This document shows positions 1 through 7,735 of a DNA stretch of 64,000 nucleotides, piece after piece. Location of the stretch: contig NZ_QDKG01000005.1 in assembly GCF_003076635.1 (NCBI RefSeq), positions 62,001 through 126,000 of the forward strand, read 5' to 3'. How positions within the stretch are numbered: the first letter of the stretch is position 1; every line of letters starts with the position of its first letter. The position numbers were made by a program, and so were the translations under genes. A model generated the notes under the pieces. The model was not told the DNA's origin. It worked only from the letters and a program-made list of their open reading frames with translations, and searched no databases. The DNA comes from Sphingobacterium corticibacter (GTDB lineage: Bacteria > Bacteroidota > Bacteroidia > Sphingobacteriales > Sphingobacteriaceae).

Positions 1-1331
1 TTTGCAACCTTTTTTAAGGTAGAAGCTACCAAATCTTTTATCTCCGTTCCGACTACTGCCAAGTCGTTTAATCTTCTTTCCAAAACCTCTATCTTTCCTT
101 TGGTCAATTTCTTTACTTCTTGGAAATCGTCATCGGCCATTTCTCCATCGGCATTTTTTAAAAGCGCATTTTGATAGCGTTTGTTCAACGCATCAATCTC
201 ACCTATGATATTTGCCCGTTCGGTATTTTGGGCTTTGGTTTTGTTATTGAAATCTTTTATAAAGGCTTCGATAAAAACATCGACCATGCCCTCTTTTGGC
301 GACATATACCGTAACTGTTTTAAGAAAGCCTCATTGGCGGTTTCGGCTTTGAACCGTACTCCGCAGGAGGAAGTGCAATGATAGTAGTAATAGTAATTGC
401 CCATCTTGCCTTTTGAGGCACTTCCTGTGAGCATCCTATTACAATTAGGGTTAGGGCATTTAATAAACCCTCTAAGCGGTAGATTGTCCATAGCCACGAT
501 TTTAGGCTTTACAGCCCTCTTTCTCCCATCGAGAATATCCTGTACATCCGCAAACGTCTTTTCGCTGATTAATGGCTCATGCTGTCCTTTGACAAAATAT
601 CCCTTTTCCTCTTTGTAGGGAGGAATGAATATTTTGCCACAGTACAAGGGGTTTCGGATGGCTACCCAAAAGTTATTTTTGCTGAACCGACCTTTTCCAT
701 CGGCTTTCTCCCGAACCATTTTCCATATCTGTTCGGTATTGAAGTTATTGGAAACGATTTGTTCAAACGCCCATTTTAAAAGCGGTGCTTCAAAATCATG
801 GGGTGCAATAAACTTTTTTTTGCCCTCTGTTATCTTATTGGCATATCCCAATGGAGCAGTACCCATATACCGCCCCTCTTTTTTTGCCCTGCGCATTCCG
901 TGAAAGACGTTTAATGCACGCCTGTCGTTCTCAACTTCCGGTGAAGCAAGATAGAACGCAAGCATGATTTTATTTTCGGGAATGCTAAGGTCTAAGGGCT
1001 GTTCTATCGCAACAGGCTCAACGCCATGTGTCCGTAACTGGTTAATCATTTGGTACGCATCCCCTGCGTTCCTACTGAACCTATCCCATTTGGTAAATAA
1101 TATTATTGACCCCGCTTTGTTGTTCTTTGTTTTACGCAGGTTGGATAAATATTTCTGCCACTCCGGACGTTTGAACGATTTTGCCGAATGGTCTTCTATG
1201 TAAACATCCCTTACCAGAATGCCTTTTATCTCACAATATTTTCTTAATCGGTCTTCTTGGTCACGTTGCGAATATCCCTTGTCCGCTTGCTCGTCTGTCG
1301 ATACACGTATGTATAAATCTGCCTTTCTCAT
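1..1331 (-). CDS. Large serine recombinase, 3' end cut by window edge
   Basis: Reading from ATG at 1331 gives an N-terminal resolvase/invertase domain beginning MRKADLYIRVSTDEQADKGY. The family nucleophile is the serine in YIRVSTDEQ, here Ser11. A recombinase domain, a zinc-ribbon region with a CPNC pair followed by a second Cys-containing turn, and a charged, coiled-coil-like C-terminal segment follow. Such enzymes catalyse integration and excision through a 5'-phosphoserine DNA intermediate. The start is chosen because an AAGGAAAA ribosome-binding stretch lies just upstream and the catalytic domain begins at once. The frame stays open to base 1, so about 443 residues are visible and the stop is missing. 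It is the only integrase candidate in the window and probably moves the element. CTnDOT itself uses a tyrosine recombinase. Confidence 0.93.
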   Translation of the reverse strand, partial: MRKADLYIRVSTDEQADKGYSQRDQEDRLRKYCEIKGILVRDVYIEDHSAKSFKRPEWQKYLSNLRKTKNNKAGSIILFTKWDRFSRNAGDAYQMINQLRTHGVEPVAIEQPLDLSIPENKIMLAFYLASPEVENDRRALNVFHGMRRAKKEGRYMGTAPLGYANKITEGKKKFIAPHDFEAPLLKWAFEQIVSNNFNTEQIWKMVREKADGKGRFSKNNFWVAIRNPLYCGKIFIPPYKEEKGYFVKGQHEPLISEKTFADVQDILDGRKRAVKPKIVAMDNLPLRGFIKCPNPNCNRMLTGSASKGKMGNYYYYYHCTSSCGVRFKAETANEAFLKQLRYMSPKEGMVDVFIEAFIKDFNNKTKAQNTERANIIGEIDALNKRYQNALLKNADGEMADDDFQEVKKLTKGKIEVLERRLNDLAVVGTEIKDLVASTLKKVA

Positions 1332-1357
1332 CACAACAGTTTTCCTTGTTCATTAGA

Positions 1358-1519
1358 TTAAAGTTTTCCTCTTAGATACTGGTTAACTGCAATGTGAGCT
1401 ATCTTCTTGACAAACTCCAAAATAGCTTGTGCTTCCTCTAAATCGACTTCCGTTCCTTTCTTTTTCAAGATTTGCATCACTCTTTCGGGAGTTAAATCAT
1501 TCGTTTTTTCTTTCTCCAT
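1358..1519 (-). CDS. Small conserved-looking protein upstream of recombinase (53 aa)
   Basis: A short frame begins MEKEKTNDLTPERVMQILKK and ends in YLRGKL. It is charged and predicted helical, with no membrane segment or signal peptide. It is followed 26 bases later by the serine recombinase start on the same strand, which suggests co-transcription. An overlapping ATG 9 bases upstream (1528) is in another frame and stops after ten codons, so ATG at 1519 is preferred. I do not recognise the family. Its position makes a helper or directionality role for the recombinase possible, but nothing in the sequence proves it. Confidence 0.6.
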   Translation of the reverse strand: MEKEKTNDLTPERVMQILKKKGTEVDLEEAQAILEFVKKIAHIAVNQYLRGKL

Positions 1520-2008
1520 CTTCACTCATTTTGCTTGTTAAACAGAGCGGTTTTAATCCGCTACAAGCAAACTTATTGCGTAGATAGGGTGACTATCGGT
1601 TTATGTCGTTTGGCTGAATTATTTGGCATAGTATGCCTGTTTAGAACCATTTCGGCAATGCTATTCTCATTACTTCCACGTTTGGTTATGCCTAAAAGCG
1701 GGTATGCCTGTTGTTCACGTTTCATGGAGCAAAGGTTGGACGTGTTCTTAACGGAGGCAAAAGGTCATGCAAGTTTGAAAAAAAATCTCCACCCGTTGGG
1801 TTGTATTTGTTTTCCAAAACCTTGTGCATCCTAAACACTAACCTAAACTGCTCCCGAAACGAAACACAGCATACTCCGGCTCTTTACACGAATAAAAAAA
1901 ATGTCAGGCATGAGGAATATAAGCATTGGAAATGGTATTGAAACAAAACAACAGCACCACCTCTCATTGCCGAATAAATCAAAAAAATTAATTCAAAACA
2001 GTAAAGAA
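1520..2008. other. Gene-free stretch between recombinase unit and ardA
   Basis: About 490 bases with no convincing gene. Short frames here lack family features and ribosome-binding sites. A small hairpin GATAG-N5-CTATC lies near 1582-1596. The stretch probably holds the divergent promoters of the recombinase unit and ardA, but no clear TTTG/TAnnTTTG pair was found. Confidence 0.4.
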
Positions 2009-2542
2009 ATGATACATCAAATAAACACATCGGAAGCAAGGGTATATGTCGGCACATACGCAAAATATAATGACGGTTCAATCTTCGGGGAGTGGCTAAC
2101 GCTATCCGACTATGCTGACAAAGACGAATTTTACGACGCTTGCAGGGAGTTGCACGATGACGAGGAAGACCCCGAATTTATGTTTCAAGATTACGAGAAC
2201 ATCCCAAACGGCTTAATCGGCGAATGTTGGATAAGCGATAGCATATTTGAGGTTTTGGAGGCTTTGGAAGATATGGACGAAACCCGAAAAGAGGCATTCC
2301 TAATATGGTGCGACAACGGACACCATAAGCTATCCGAGGGCGATATTGATGACCTAATAATCGACTTTGACAATGACTATATAGGGGAATACAAGGACGA
2401 GGAAGATTTTGCCTATGAACAGGTAGAGCAAATGGACTTACCCGAATTTGCAAAAACGTACTTCGATTATGAGGCTTATGCCCGTGACCTGTTTAGCGGT
2501 GACTATTGGAGCGATAGCGGTCATGTATTTTATAATTCTTGA
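2009..2542 (+). CDS. ardA: Antirestriction protein ArdA
   Basis: The 177-residue protein begins MIHQINTSEARVYVGTYAKY and is strongly acidic throughout, ending YWSDSGHVFYNS. ArdA proteins are DNA mimics that bind type I restriction enzymes in the cytoplasm and protect incoming single-copy DNA after conjugation. The YVGTYAKYNDGSIFGEW opening and the later acidic blocks fit the family. The frame is open 36 codons further upstream, but ATG at 2009 fits the usual N-terminus; the upstream residues are low-complexity and Lys/Gln-rich. A strong terminator follows immediately (2549-2575), so the gene is probably monocistronic. Its place near the recombinase suits early expression in a recipient cell. 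Confidence 0.92.
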   Translation: MIHQINTSEARVYVGTYAKYNDGSIFGEWLTLSDYADKDEFYDACRELHDDEEDPEFMFQDYENIPNGLIGECWISDSIFEVLEALEDMDETRKEAFLIWCDNGHHKLSEGDIDDLIIDFDNDYIGEYKDEEDFAYEQVEQMDLPEFAKTYFDYEAYARDLFSGDYWSDSGHVFYNS

Positions 2543-2548
2543 ATTTTC

Positions 2549-2575
2549 GGGAACGGTGCGCCGTTCCCATTTTTA
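2549..2575 (+). terminator. Rho-independent terminator after ardA
   Basis: Perfect stem GGGAACGG-TGCG-CCGTTCCC at 2549-2568 followed by ATTTTT. It lies 7 bases after the ardA stop. Confidence 0.85.
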
Positions 2576-2797
2576 TTAAAATTCGGTTGGGCAAAAAAGA
2601 CAGATCCGTAACAGTCTTTTTTGCAGAAAGCGGAACAACTTCTTTGTTAAATGCTTCCGCTCCGCTATTCCTTACCTGCATTTTCAAATAGGTTGCCAGT
2701 ATTTGTCGAGAATTTTTCGGACATAAATGTTTTTTATCATTTGTAAAATTCTTCGTCAATCTAAATTCCGACCTTTAGATAAAAAAATTCAAAGTAT

Positions 2798-3262
2798 ATG
2801 GCTGATACGATAATAAAAATCCGTAAAGCAGTTGAAGCAGACAGTGAGCAGGTTTGGGTACTCATGAAAGAATTAGCAATTTTTGAAGAGTATATTGATG
2901 TTTTTGCAATTACACCTCACATTGTTAAAGAAAAAGGTTTCCGTAAAAATCCACCCGATTTTTATTGTATTGTGGCAGAAGACAATGATAAAATTGCAGG
3001 AATATTAGTGTATTACTTTATCCCTTATACCGCCCAAAATAGACCTGCAATTTATATGAAAGAGCTGTATGTGGATGAAAATTATCGAGGGCAAAAAATT
3101 GGCAAACAGTTGATGAACGCTTTGAAAAAAGAAGCTGAACTCAATAACTGCAAACAGATAAAATGGACAGTTGCCCCGTGGAATGAAGCAGGAATAACAT
3201 TTTATGAAAGATTAGGGGCAAAAGAAAACAGCGACTGGCTGAATTTTGAATTGAATTTATAA
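2798..3262 (+). CDS. GNAT-family N-acetyltransferase, diamine-acetyltransferase-like
   Basis: The 154-residue protein fits a single GNAT domain that transfers acetyl from acetyl-CoA to an amine. The order of elements is typical: an N-terminal beta-alpha region (IRKAVEADSEQVWVLMKELA), the beta4 strand with MKELYVDENYRGQKIGKQLM holding the acetyl-CoA loop R/Q-x-x-G-x-G/K around residues 93-99, and the C-terminal WNEAGITFYERLGAKE motif. The last motif and overall length resemble spermidine/spermine acetyltransferases of the SSAT group. The substrate cannot be fixed from sequence. The next gene, 9 bases downstream, is another GNAT enzyme, so the two probably form an operon. Confidence 0.88.
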   Translation: MADTIIKIRKAVEADSEQVWVLMKELAIFEEYIDVFAITPHIVKEKGFRKNPPDFYCIVAEDNDKIAGILVYYFIPYTAQNRPAIYMKELYVDENYRGQKIGKQLMNALKKEAELNNCKQIKWTVAPWNEAGITFYERLGAKENSDWLNFELNL

Positions 3263-3271
3263 AGAAAATCA

Positions 3272-3793
3272 ATGGAACAAATAGAAATCGAACAAGTAAC
3301 ATTAAACCATATTGAGGAACTGCAACAAATAGGCAGGCAGACATTTCATGAAACCTTTTCGGCAGGAAATACCGAAGAAAATATGACTAATTATTTAAAC
3401 GAGGGATTTTCCATAGAAAAATTAACGGCTGAATTGAGCGATAAATATGCAGAATTTTATTTTGCCATAGTCGACAAAAACGTAGTCGGCTACCTCAAGC
3501 TTAACTTCGGGCAATCACAAACAGAATTACAGGACGACAAGGCACTTGAAATTGAACGTATTTATGTTTTAAAAGAATTTCATGGTAAAAAAGTTGGGCA
3601 GGTGCTTTATGAGAAAGCTATAAACATCGCTAAACAGAAGAATGCCGACTACGTCTGGTTAGGCGTTTGGGAAGAAAACCCCAGAGCGATTAGTTTCTAC
3701 AAGAAAAACGGTTTTGTTGAGTTTGATAAACATATTTTCAAATTGGGCGATGACAAGCAGACCGATATAATGATGAAACTAAAATTAAAATAA
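3272..3793 (+). CDS. GNAT-family N-acetyltransferase, PaiA-like
   Basis: This 173-residue GNAT enzyme begins about 9 bases after the preceding acetyltransferase. The acetyl-CoA binding segment is IERIYVLKEFHGKKVGQVLY (about residues 90-109). The C-terminal pair WEENPRAISFYKKNGFVEF and HIFKLGDDKQTDIMM matches the PaiA type of polyamine acetyltransferase. The inferred role is acetylation of polyamines or small amines in the cytoplasm. Both acetyltransferases lie directly upstream of the arsenic operon but are separated from it by about 160 bases containing an ArsR operator, so co-regulation is unlikely. Confidence 0.88.
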   Translation: MEQIEIEQVTLNHIEELQQIGRQTFHETFSAGNTEENMTNYLNEGFSIEKLTAELSDKYAEFYFAIVDKNVVGYLKLNFGQSQTELQDDKALEIERIYVLKEFHGKKVGQVLYEKAINIAKQKNADYVWLGVWEENPRAISFYKKNGFVEFDKHIFKLGDDKQTDIMMKLKLK

Positions 3794-3956
3794 ACTGAAA
3801 GAGAATGGGATAATATGTAATTATTATTCCATTTATTGCATTCGAGATAGACTACTTTCTTTCATGAGTTGAGACGAAAAAGAAAGTAGCAAAGAAACCT
3901 AAGTTTATGATTGCTTTTAAAAAAATCACTGAATTTTTTTTAAGTTTAAAATTATT

Positions 3957-3972
3957 ATCGTAATATTGCGAT
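3957..3972 (+). promoter_or_regulatory. ArsR operator 1, upstream of arsR
   Basis: Near-perfect 16-bp palindrome ATCGTAATATTGCGAT, 15 bases before the arsR start. It contains TAATATTG, one base from the phylum's -7 box TAnnTTTG, so bound repressor would cover the promoter. A second copy lies at 4339-4354. Confidence 0.7.
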
Positions 3973-3987
3973 GTAAAGAAAAGAATA

Positions 3988-4320
3988 ATGGGACTTACAA
4001 AATCAGAAATATTTACGAACGAACAGAACAGATTGGCTTCTTTGTTTAAAGTTTTAGGACATCCTGCAAGGGTTGCCATTCTTCAATACATCATCAATCA
4101 GAAAGCCTGTATCTGTAATGATTTGGTTGATGAATTGGGTTTGGCGCAGGCAACCATTTCACAGCACTTAAAAGAGCTAAAGAACATGGGTATCATACAG
4201 GGAACAATCGAGGGCAAATCTGTATGCTATTGTATTGATGAGAAACTTTGGAAACAAATTCAAGCGGAATTTAATGTGTTTTTCAATCAAGAGGTAAAAG
4301 TAAACAGTTGCTGTCCATAA
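3988..4320 (+). CDS. arsR: ArsR/SmtB-family metalloid-responsive repressor
   Basis: The 110-residue protein has a winged-helix fold: LFKVLGHPARVAILQYII, then the recognition helix region LGLAQATISQHLKELKNMGI and the wing GTIEGKSVCYCI. A Cys pair in ACICND, at the start of the alpha3 region, and a terminal CC are plausible As(III) thiolate ligands. The protein should repress its own transcription and that of the downstream genes until arsenite or antimonite binds. Palindromic operators lie before this gene and before the next one. It is followed by the DUF6428 gene, an arsenate-reductase-like phosphatase and an ACR3 pump in the same direction, the standard Bacteroidota arsenic operon order. 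Confidence 0.93.
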   Translation: MGLTKSEIFTNEQNRLASLFKVLGHPARVAILQYIINQKACICNDLVDELGLAQATISQHLKELKNMGIIQGTIEGKSVCYCIDEKLWKQIQAEFNVFFNQEVKVNSCCP

Positions 4321-4338
4321 TATTTTTTGACCCTTATT

Positions 4339-4354
4339 ATCGTTATATTGCAAT
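4339..4354 (+). promoter_or_regulatory. ArsR operator 2, between arsR and the DUF6428 gene
   Basis: The sequence ATCGTTATATTGCAAT matches operator 1 at 14 of 16 positions, and both are preceded by TTATT. It lies 36 bases before the next start codon. This suggests a second ArsR-controlled promoter that drives the detoxification genes separately from arsR. Confidence 0.6.
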
Positions 4355-4389
4355 ATATAGTTTAATGTAAATTTTCAAATCGTACTGTT

Positions 4390-4854
4390 ATGAAACTCTC
4401 AAAAATCAAAGAAATCCTGCCAACATTGGACAATGTTGAATTCCAATTAGAGAACGGAACTTTTGTTCCCGAACATTTCCATGTTACGGAAATAGGACAA
4501 ATCACCAAACATTTTATTGACTGTGGTGGTGTAATCCGTACAGAGAAAGCGGTAAACTTCCAATTGTGGGATGCCAACGACTACAACCACAGGTTAAAGC
4601 CGACCAAGCTATTGAACATTATCAAGCTATCAGAAGAAAAATTGGGCATTGAAGATGCCGAAATCGAAGTTGAATACCAAAGTGAAACGATTGGCAAATT
4701 TGACTTGGACTTTGACGGTAAGCATTTCATCCTAAAGAACAAGCAGACAGCTTGCTTGGCAAGTGATGCCTGCGGTATTCCTGCGGAGAAACAAAAAGTA
4801 AAATTATCAGAGCTGAACAGCACGTGCTGTACACCTAATTCGGGATGTTGCTAA
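4390..4854 (+). CDS. DUF6428-family arsenic-operon protein
   Basis: The 154-residue protein begins MKLSKIKEILPTLDNVEFQL and ends with a Cys-rich tail (STCCTPNSGCC). It is a member of the DUF6428 group commonly found beside arsR and ACR3 genes in Bacteroidota. Its biochemical role is not established. The tail and two internal cysteines (CLASDACG) could bind arsenite or a soft metal, for example as a chaperone passing it to the pump; that is inference. There is no signal peptide or membrane segment. It sits between arsR and the phosphatase gene with short gaps, under its own ArsR-like operator. Confidence 0.75.
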   Translation: MKLSKIKEILPTLDNVEFQLENGTFVPEHFHVTEIGQITKHFIDCGGVIRTEKAVNFQLWDANDYNHRLKPTKLLNIIKLSEEKLGIEDAEIEVEYQSETIGKFDLDFDGKHFILKNKQTACLASDACGIPAEKQKVKLSELNSTCCTPNSGCC

Positions 4855-4873
4855 ACACTAAAGACCAATCGTC

Positions 4874-5488
4874 ATGTATAAGAAATTAGTCGAAACCATA
4901 AAGGGGATTATTGACATCCAAAACGTAAGCGAGGAACGCAAAACGATACTGCAACCGCTGATAGATTTTGTACAGCAGAAAGCAAACAGCGGTGCGGATA
5001 TAAACCTCAATTTCATCTGTACCCATAATTCACGCAGAAGCCATTTAGCACAGATATGGGCGCAGGTTGCAAGTGCGTATTTCAATATTCCGAGCGTACA
5101 TTGTTATTCGGGTGGCACAGAGGAAACTGCACTATTCCCGAAAGTGGCAGAAACATTGACCAATCAAGGTTTTACTATTTTCAAGATTGCAGAAACCGAT
5201 AATCCTGTATATGCCCTAAAATACAGCGATAATGCCTTGCCAGTCATCGGGTTTTCCAAAAAATATGATAGCCCTTTCAACCCTGCATCGGCATTTGTCT
5301 CCATTATGACCTGTTCGCAGGCAGACGGCGGATGCCCGTTCATTGCAGGTGCGGAAAAGAGAATACCCATCACATTTGAAGACCCCAAGATTTCGGATGG
5401 TTCACCCGAACAGGCACAGGTATATGCAGAAAGAAGTTTACAGATAGCAACAGAAATGTTCTATGTTTTTTCAATGATTAAGAGTTAG
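4874..5488 (+). CDS. Low-molecular-weight phosphatase/arsenate-reductase-like protein
   Basis: The 204-residue protein carries the C-x5-R-S phosphate/arsenate loop CTHNSRRS with Cys49 and Arg55, inside the segment NFICTHNSRRSHLAQIWAQ. This is the active-site loop of low-molecular-weight tyrosine phosphatases and thioredoxin-coupled arsenate reductases. Further cysteines in MTCSQADGGCPF (about residues 146-152) could act as resolving thiols. It is longer than classical ArsC (about 130 residues) because of an N-terminal helical extension and a longer C-terminus, a form usual in this phylum. In context it should reduce arsenate to arsenite for the ACR3 pump, whose gene starts 3 bases after its stop. 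Confidence 0.85.
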   Translation: MYKKLVETIKGIIDIQNVSEERKTILQPLIDFVQQKANSGADINLNFICTHNSRRSHLAQIWAQVASAYFNIPSVHCYSGGTEETALFPKVAETLTNQGFTIFKIAETDNPVYALKYSDNALPVIGFSKKYDSPFNPASAFVSIMTCSQADGGCPFIAGAEKRIPITFEDPKISDGSPEQAQVYAERSLQIATEMFYVFSMIKS

Positions 5489-5491
5489 CCG

Positions 5492-6523
5492 ATGCAACCC
5501 AAATTAAAATTCCTTGACCGTTATCTTACCCTTTGGATATTCCTTGCGATGGCGACAGGCGTAGGCTTGGGATATTTCTTTCCGAACATTTCCAATGCTA
5601 CCGATGCCCTATCCGTAGGCACGACCAATATCCCTTTGGCGATAGGGCTTATATTGATGATGTACCCACCATTGGCTAAGGTGGACTATTCATTGTTGCC
5701 CAAAGCACTTAAAGACACCAAAGTAATCGGCATATCTTTATTGCTGAATTGGGTTATCGGTACGGTACTGATGTTCGGTTTAGCCGTTCTGTTCTTACGG
5801 AACGAACCCGATTATATGACAGGTCTGATATTGATTGGTTTGGCAAGATGTATCGCAATGGTCATCGTATGGAGTGATTTGGCAAAGGGGAACAGGGAAT
5901 ACACGGCATTATTGGTGGCATTGAACAGTATCTTTCAGATAATAACGTACAGCTTCTTTGTTTGGCTGTTCATCAACGTATTACCGAATAGATTAGGCTT
6001 AGCCGATTTCAACGTAAGCGTATCCATGAAAGATGTAACCGAAAGTGTGCTGATATATTTGGGTATTCCTTTTTTCGCAGGATTTATAAGCCGTTATGCG
6101 CTTGTAAAATCAAAAGGCATAGAATGGTATAATCGAAAATTTGTACCTAAAATATCACATATTACATTGTATGCTTTACTGTTTACCATCGTGTTGATGT
6201 TCAGTCTGAAAGGCGATAAGATATTGGAACTGCCAATGGATGTGGTAAAAATAGCTGTTCCGTTAATCATTTATTTTGTGCTGATGTTTTTCGTGAGTTT
6301 TTTTATCAACAAGTCATTGAATGTTCCTTACGACAAAAACGCATCCATCGCCTTTACAGCCACAGGGAATAATTTTGAGTTGGCAATAGCCGTGTCCATT
6401 GCTGTATTCGGCATCCATTCACCACAGGCATTTGTGGGCGTTATCGGCCCACTTGTAGAAGTGCCTATACTGATACTATTGGTGAGGGCAAGTTTATGGC
6501 TAAAGAAGAAATATTATGATTAG
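5492..6523 (+). CDS. arsB: ACR3-family arsenite efflux permease
   Basis: The 343-residue integral inner-membrane protein has about ten hydrophobic segments, the length expected for ACR3. It shows the family segment [19 protein letters not shown], whose Cys is the conserved thiol needed for As(III) transport. It begins 3 bases after the phosphatase gene, so the two are translationally coupled. The role is extrusion of arsenite, driven by the proton gradient. Some databases use the symbol acr3; arsB is also used for the unrelated ArsB family, so the family name is the safer label. Confidence 0.93.
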   Translation: MQPKLKFLDRYLTLWIFLAMATGVGLGYFFPNISNATDALSVGTTNIPLAIGLILMMYPPLAKVDYSLLPKALKDTKVIGISLLLNWVIGTVLMFGLAVLFLRNEPDYMTGLILIGLARCIAMVIVWSDLAKGNREYTALLVALNSIFQIITYSFFVWLFINVLPNRLGLADFNVSVSMKDVTESVLIYLGIPFFAGFISRYALVKSKGIEWYNRKFVPKISHITLYALLFTIVLMFSLKGDKILELPMDVVKIAVPLIIYFVLMFFVSFFINKSLNVPYDKNASIAFTATGNNFELAIAVSIAVFGIHSPQAFVGVIGPLVEVPILILLVRASLWLKKKYYD

Positions 6524-6546
6524 GAAAATGGGGATTAGGAATTACA

Positions 6547-6996
6547 TCAATAATGCTCTCCGGTATTTCCATTAAAATATTCCGTTGCTATCCTACTAAC
6601 CCCAACACTGAAATATTTTTTGTTTTCGCTCAATGCCTTAACGGCAGTCCGCAATTCATCGGGGTCTGCAAATTTCAGAATATATCCCGAAACACCTGCC
6701 TTTAGCATATCCGTTACGCTTTCGGTGTCGTCTTCCGTGCTTGAAATTAGGACTTTCAAATCGGGATGCTTTTCGAGCAAAACTTTAGCCGTGGCAAAAT
6801 CTTCCTCAATGAGACAGACATCTGGCAATCTGTTGTTCTCTTTTAGTTTTTGGAGGGCATCCTGCCCATCACCTGTTTGGAATAATACCGTATAACCCGA
6901 ATTTTCAAGTTGCTTTACAGGCATTTCCCGAAGCTGTGCATTGTCATCTATGACCGCTACACAGACATTGTTTTTGTTTTCTTTTCCAGTATCCAT
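6547..6996 (-). CDS. Response-regulator receiver domain without output, phospho-Asp replaced by Glu
   Basis: The 149-residue protein is a receiver domain. It has the acidic pair D17-D18 (VAVIDDNAQLREM), the switch serines in KVLISSTED and the conserved Lys in SGYILKFADPDEL (about residue 108). At the phosphoacceptor position the sequence is PDVCLIEEDF, so Glu64 stands where Asp is expected. The protein ends shortly after the receiver (FNGNTGEHY), without the HTH that NarL/LuxR-type regulators carry. It may therefore act as a phosphorylation-independent or constitutively active-like partner protein. It sits convergent to the arsenic operon and upstream of nothing obvious, near the end of the transfer region. 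No sensor kinase gene is adjacent. Confidence 0.75.
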   Translation of the reverse strand: MDTGKENKNNVCVAVIDDNAQLREMPVKQLENSGYTVLFQTGDGQDALQKLKENNRLPDVCLIEEDFATAKVLLEKHPDLKVLISSTEDDTESVTDMLKAGVSGYILKFADPDELRTAVKALSENKKYFSVGVSRIATEYFNGNTGEHY

Positions 6997-7055
6997 AATA
7001 TCTGTTTTTAAAAGTAGCGAAGCCTATAATAAAAAAGCGCAGGCAACTACACTTA

Positions 7056-7173
7056 TCGACATTAAGGCACTGGTACGCCTCTCTCCGAATAAGCGAGCGC
7101 CCACGCCATAGCATGAGCGTTCTTACTTATTTGTCTCGGAGAATTGTTTAAAATTACCAGTTTTAAATGTCGA
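7056..7173. repeat. Imperfect long inverted repeat in gene-free stretch 6997-7352
   Basis: Left arm about 7056-7093 and right arm about 7126-7173 pair in blocks: TCGACATT with AATGTCGA, CTGGTA with TACCAG, TCTCCGA with TCGGAGA, and AATAAG with CTTATT. Between them lies a GC-rich centre. The rest of the 356-base stretch shows no gene. It could be a structured leader of the response-regulator gene, a decayed small mobile element or a regulatory RNA. Confidence 0.5.
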
Positions 7174-7352
7174 GACTTAAAGCAAAAACACTTTAAGATT
7201 TTTATATTTTCTGATAACAAAGATAACAATGTGGATTTTCTTATACAACAGCCATCCGCCTTTTCAATTTGGGTTTAACATGGGAAGATTGTAAAACAAA
7301 AACGGCACAGACCGCAAAGACCTATACCGTTCCTTAAAAACTGTATCGTTAC

Positions 7353-7631
7353 TTATCGTGGGTTTTGTATCTCCATATTTTGGGATGCTTTTTCTTTTGC
7401 CTTTTTCTGTCTCGAATAACTCCACAGGAAAAGCACACCGAATATAATCAAAGCATAAGCTATCCATTTGCCCAAACGTTCAGAGCTTTTAATAATAACG
7501 GATTTCTCATACGATGAAAAGCCTTCCGCTCCGGTCGGGCAACGTCTGTAAAACTTCCTGCGGTTAATCCAGTAACGCAGACCTAATCCCAAAACCAATG
7601 CTATTATGCCTAAAACCAGTGATGCACCCAT
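7353..7631 (-). CDS. Small conjugative-element membrane protein (92 aa)
   Basis: The protein begins MGASLVLGIIALVLGLGLRY and has two hydrophobic segments, about residues 4-20 and 55-70. A charged loop with two cysteines (KFYRRCPTGAEG has one of them) lies between, and a Lys/Gln-rich tail follows. Homologues near tra genes of Bacteroidota elements are sometimes labelled as a molybdenum transporter permease. Nothing here supports transport: it is far too short and lacks the permease motif. A strong terminator for the tra operon lies about 70 bases upstream of its start, so it has its own transcript. Function unknown. Confidence 0.65.
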   Translation of the reverse strand: MGASLVLGIIALVLGLGLRYWINRRKFYRRCPTGAEGFSSYEKSVIIKSSERLGKWIAYALIIFGVLFLWSYSRQKKAKEKASQNMEIQNPR

Positions 7632-7701
7632 AACGATAGCTATTATAATTCGACACTTTGAATTTACGAAAAAGCAACGAATAGCAGGCTTAAAAAATGA
7701 A

Positions 7702-7729
7702 AAAATCCCGTCACTTTGGACGGGATTTT
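7702..7729 (-). terminator. Terminator at end of the tra operon
   Basis: Stem AAAATCCCGTC (7702-7712) pairs perfectly with GACGGGATTTT (7719-7729), with a 6-base loop. On the minus strand it is followed by a T run and lies 7 bases after the traQ stop. Confidence 0.85.
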
Positions 7730-7735
7730 CTGTCT

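Noticed and set aside
1535..1834. 99-codon plus-strand frame after the recombinase unit
   Set aside because: Cys/Leu-rich composition without a domain, no ribosome-binding site, and a competing frame of equal quality overlaps it.
2493..2759. Open frame of 88 codons on the minus strand overlapping the ardA end
   Set aside because: It runs through the ardA terminator and the ardA coding end, lacks a ribosome-binding site and shows no family features.
7353..7631. Molybdenum ABC transporter permease label
   Set aside because: 92 residues with two membrane segments cannot be such a permease; the name is a database habit.
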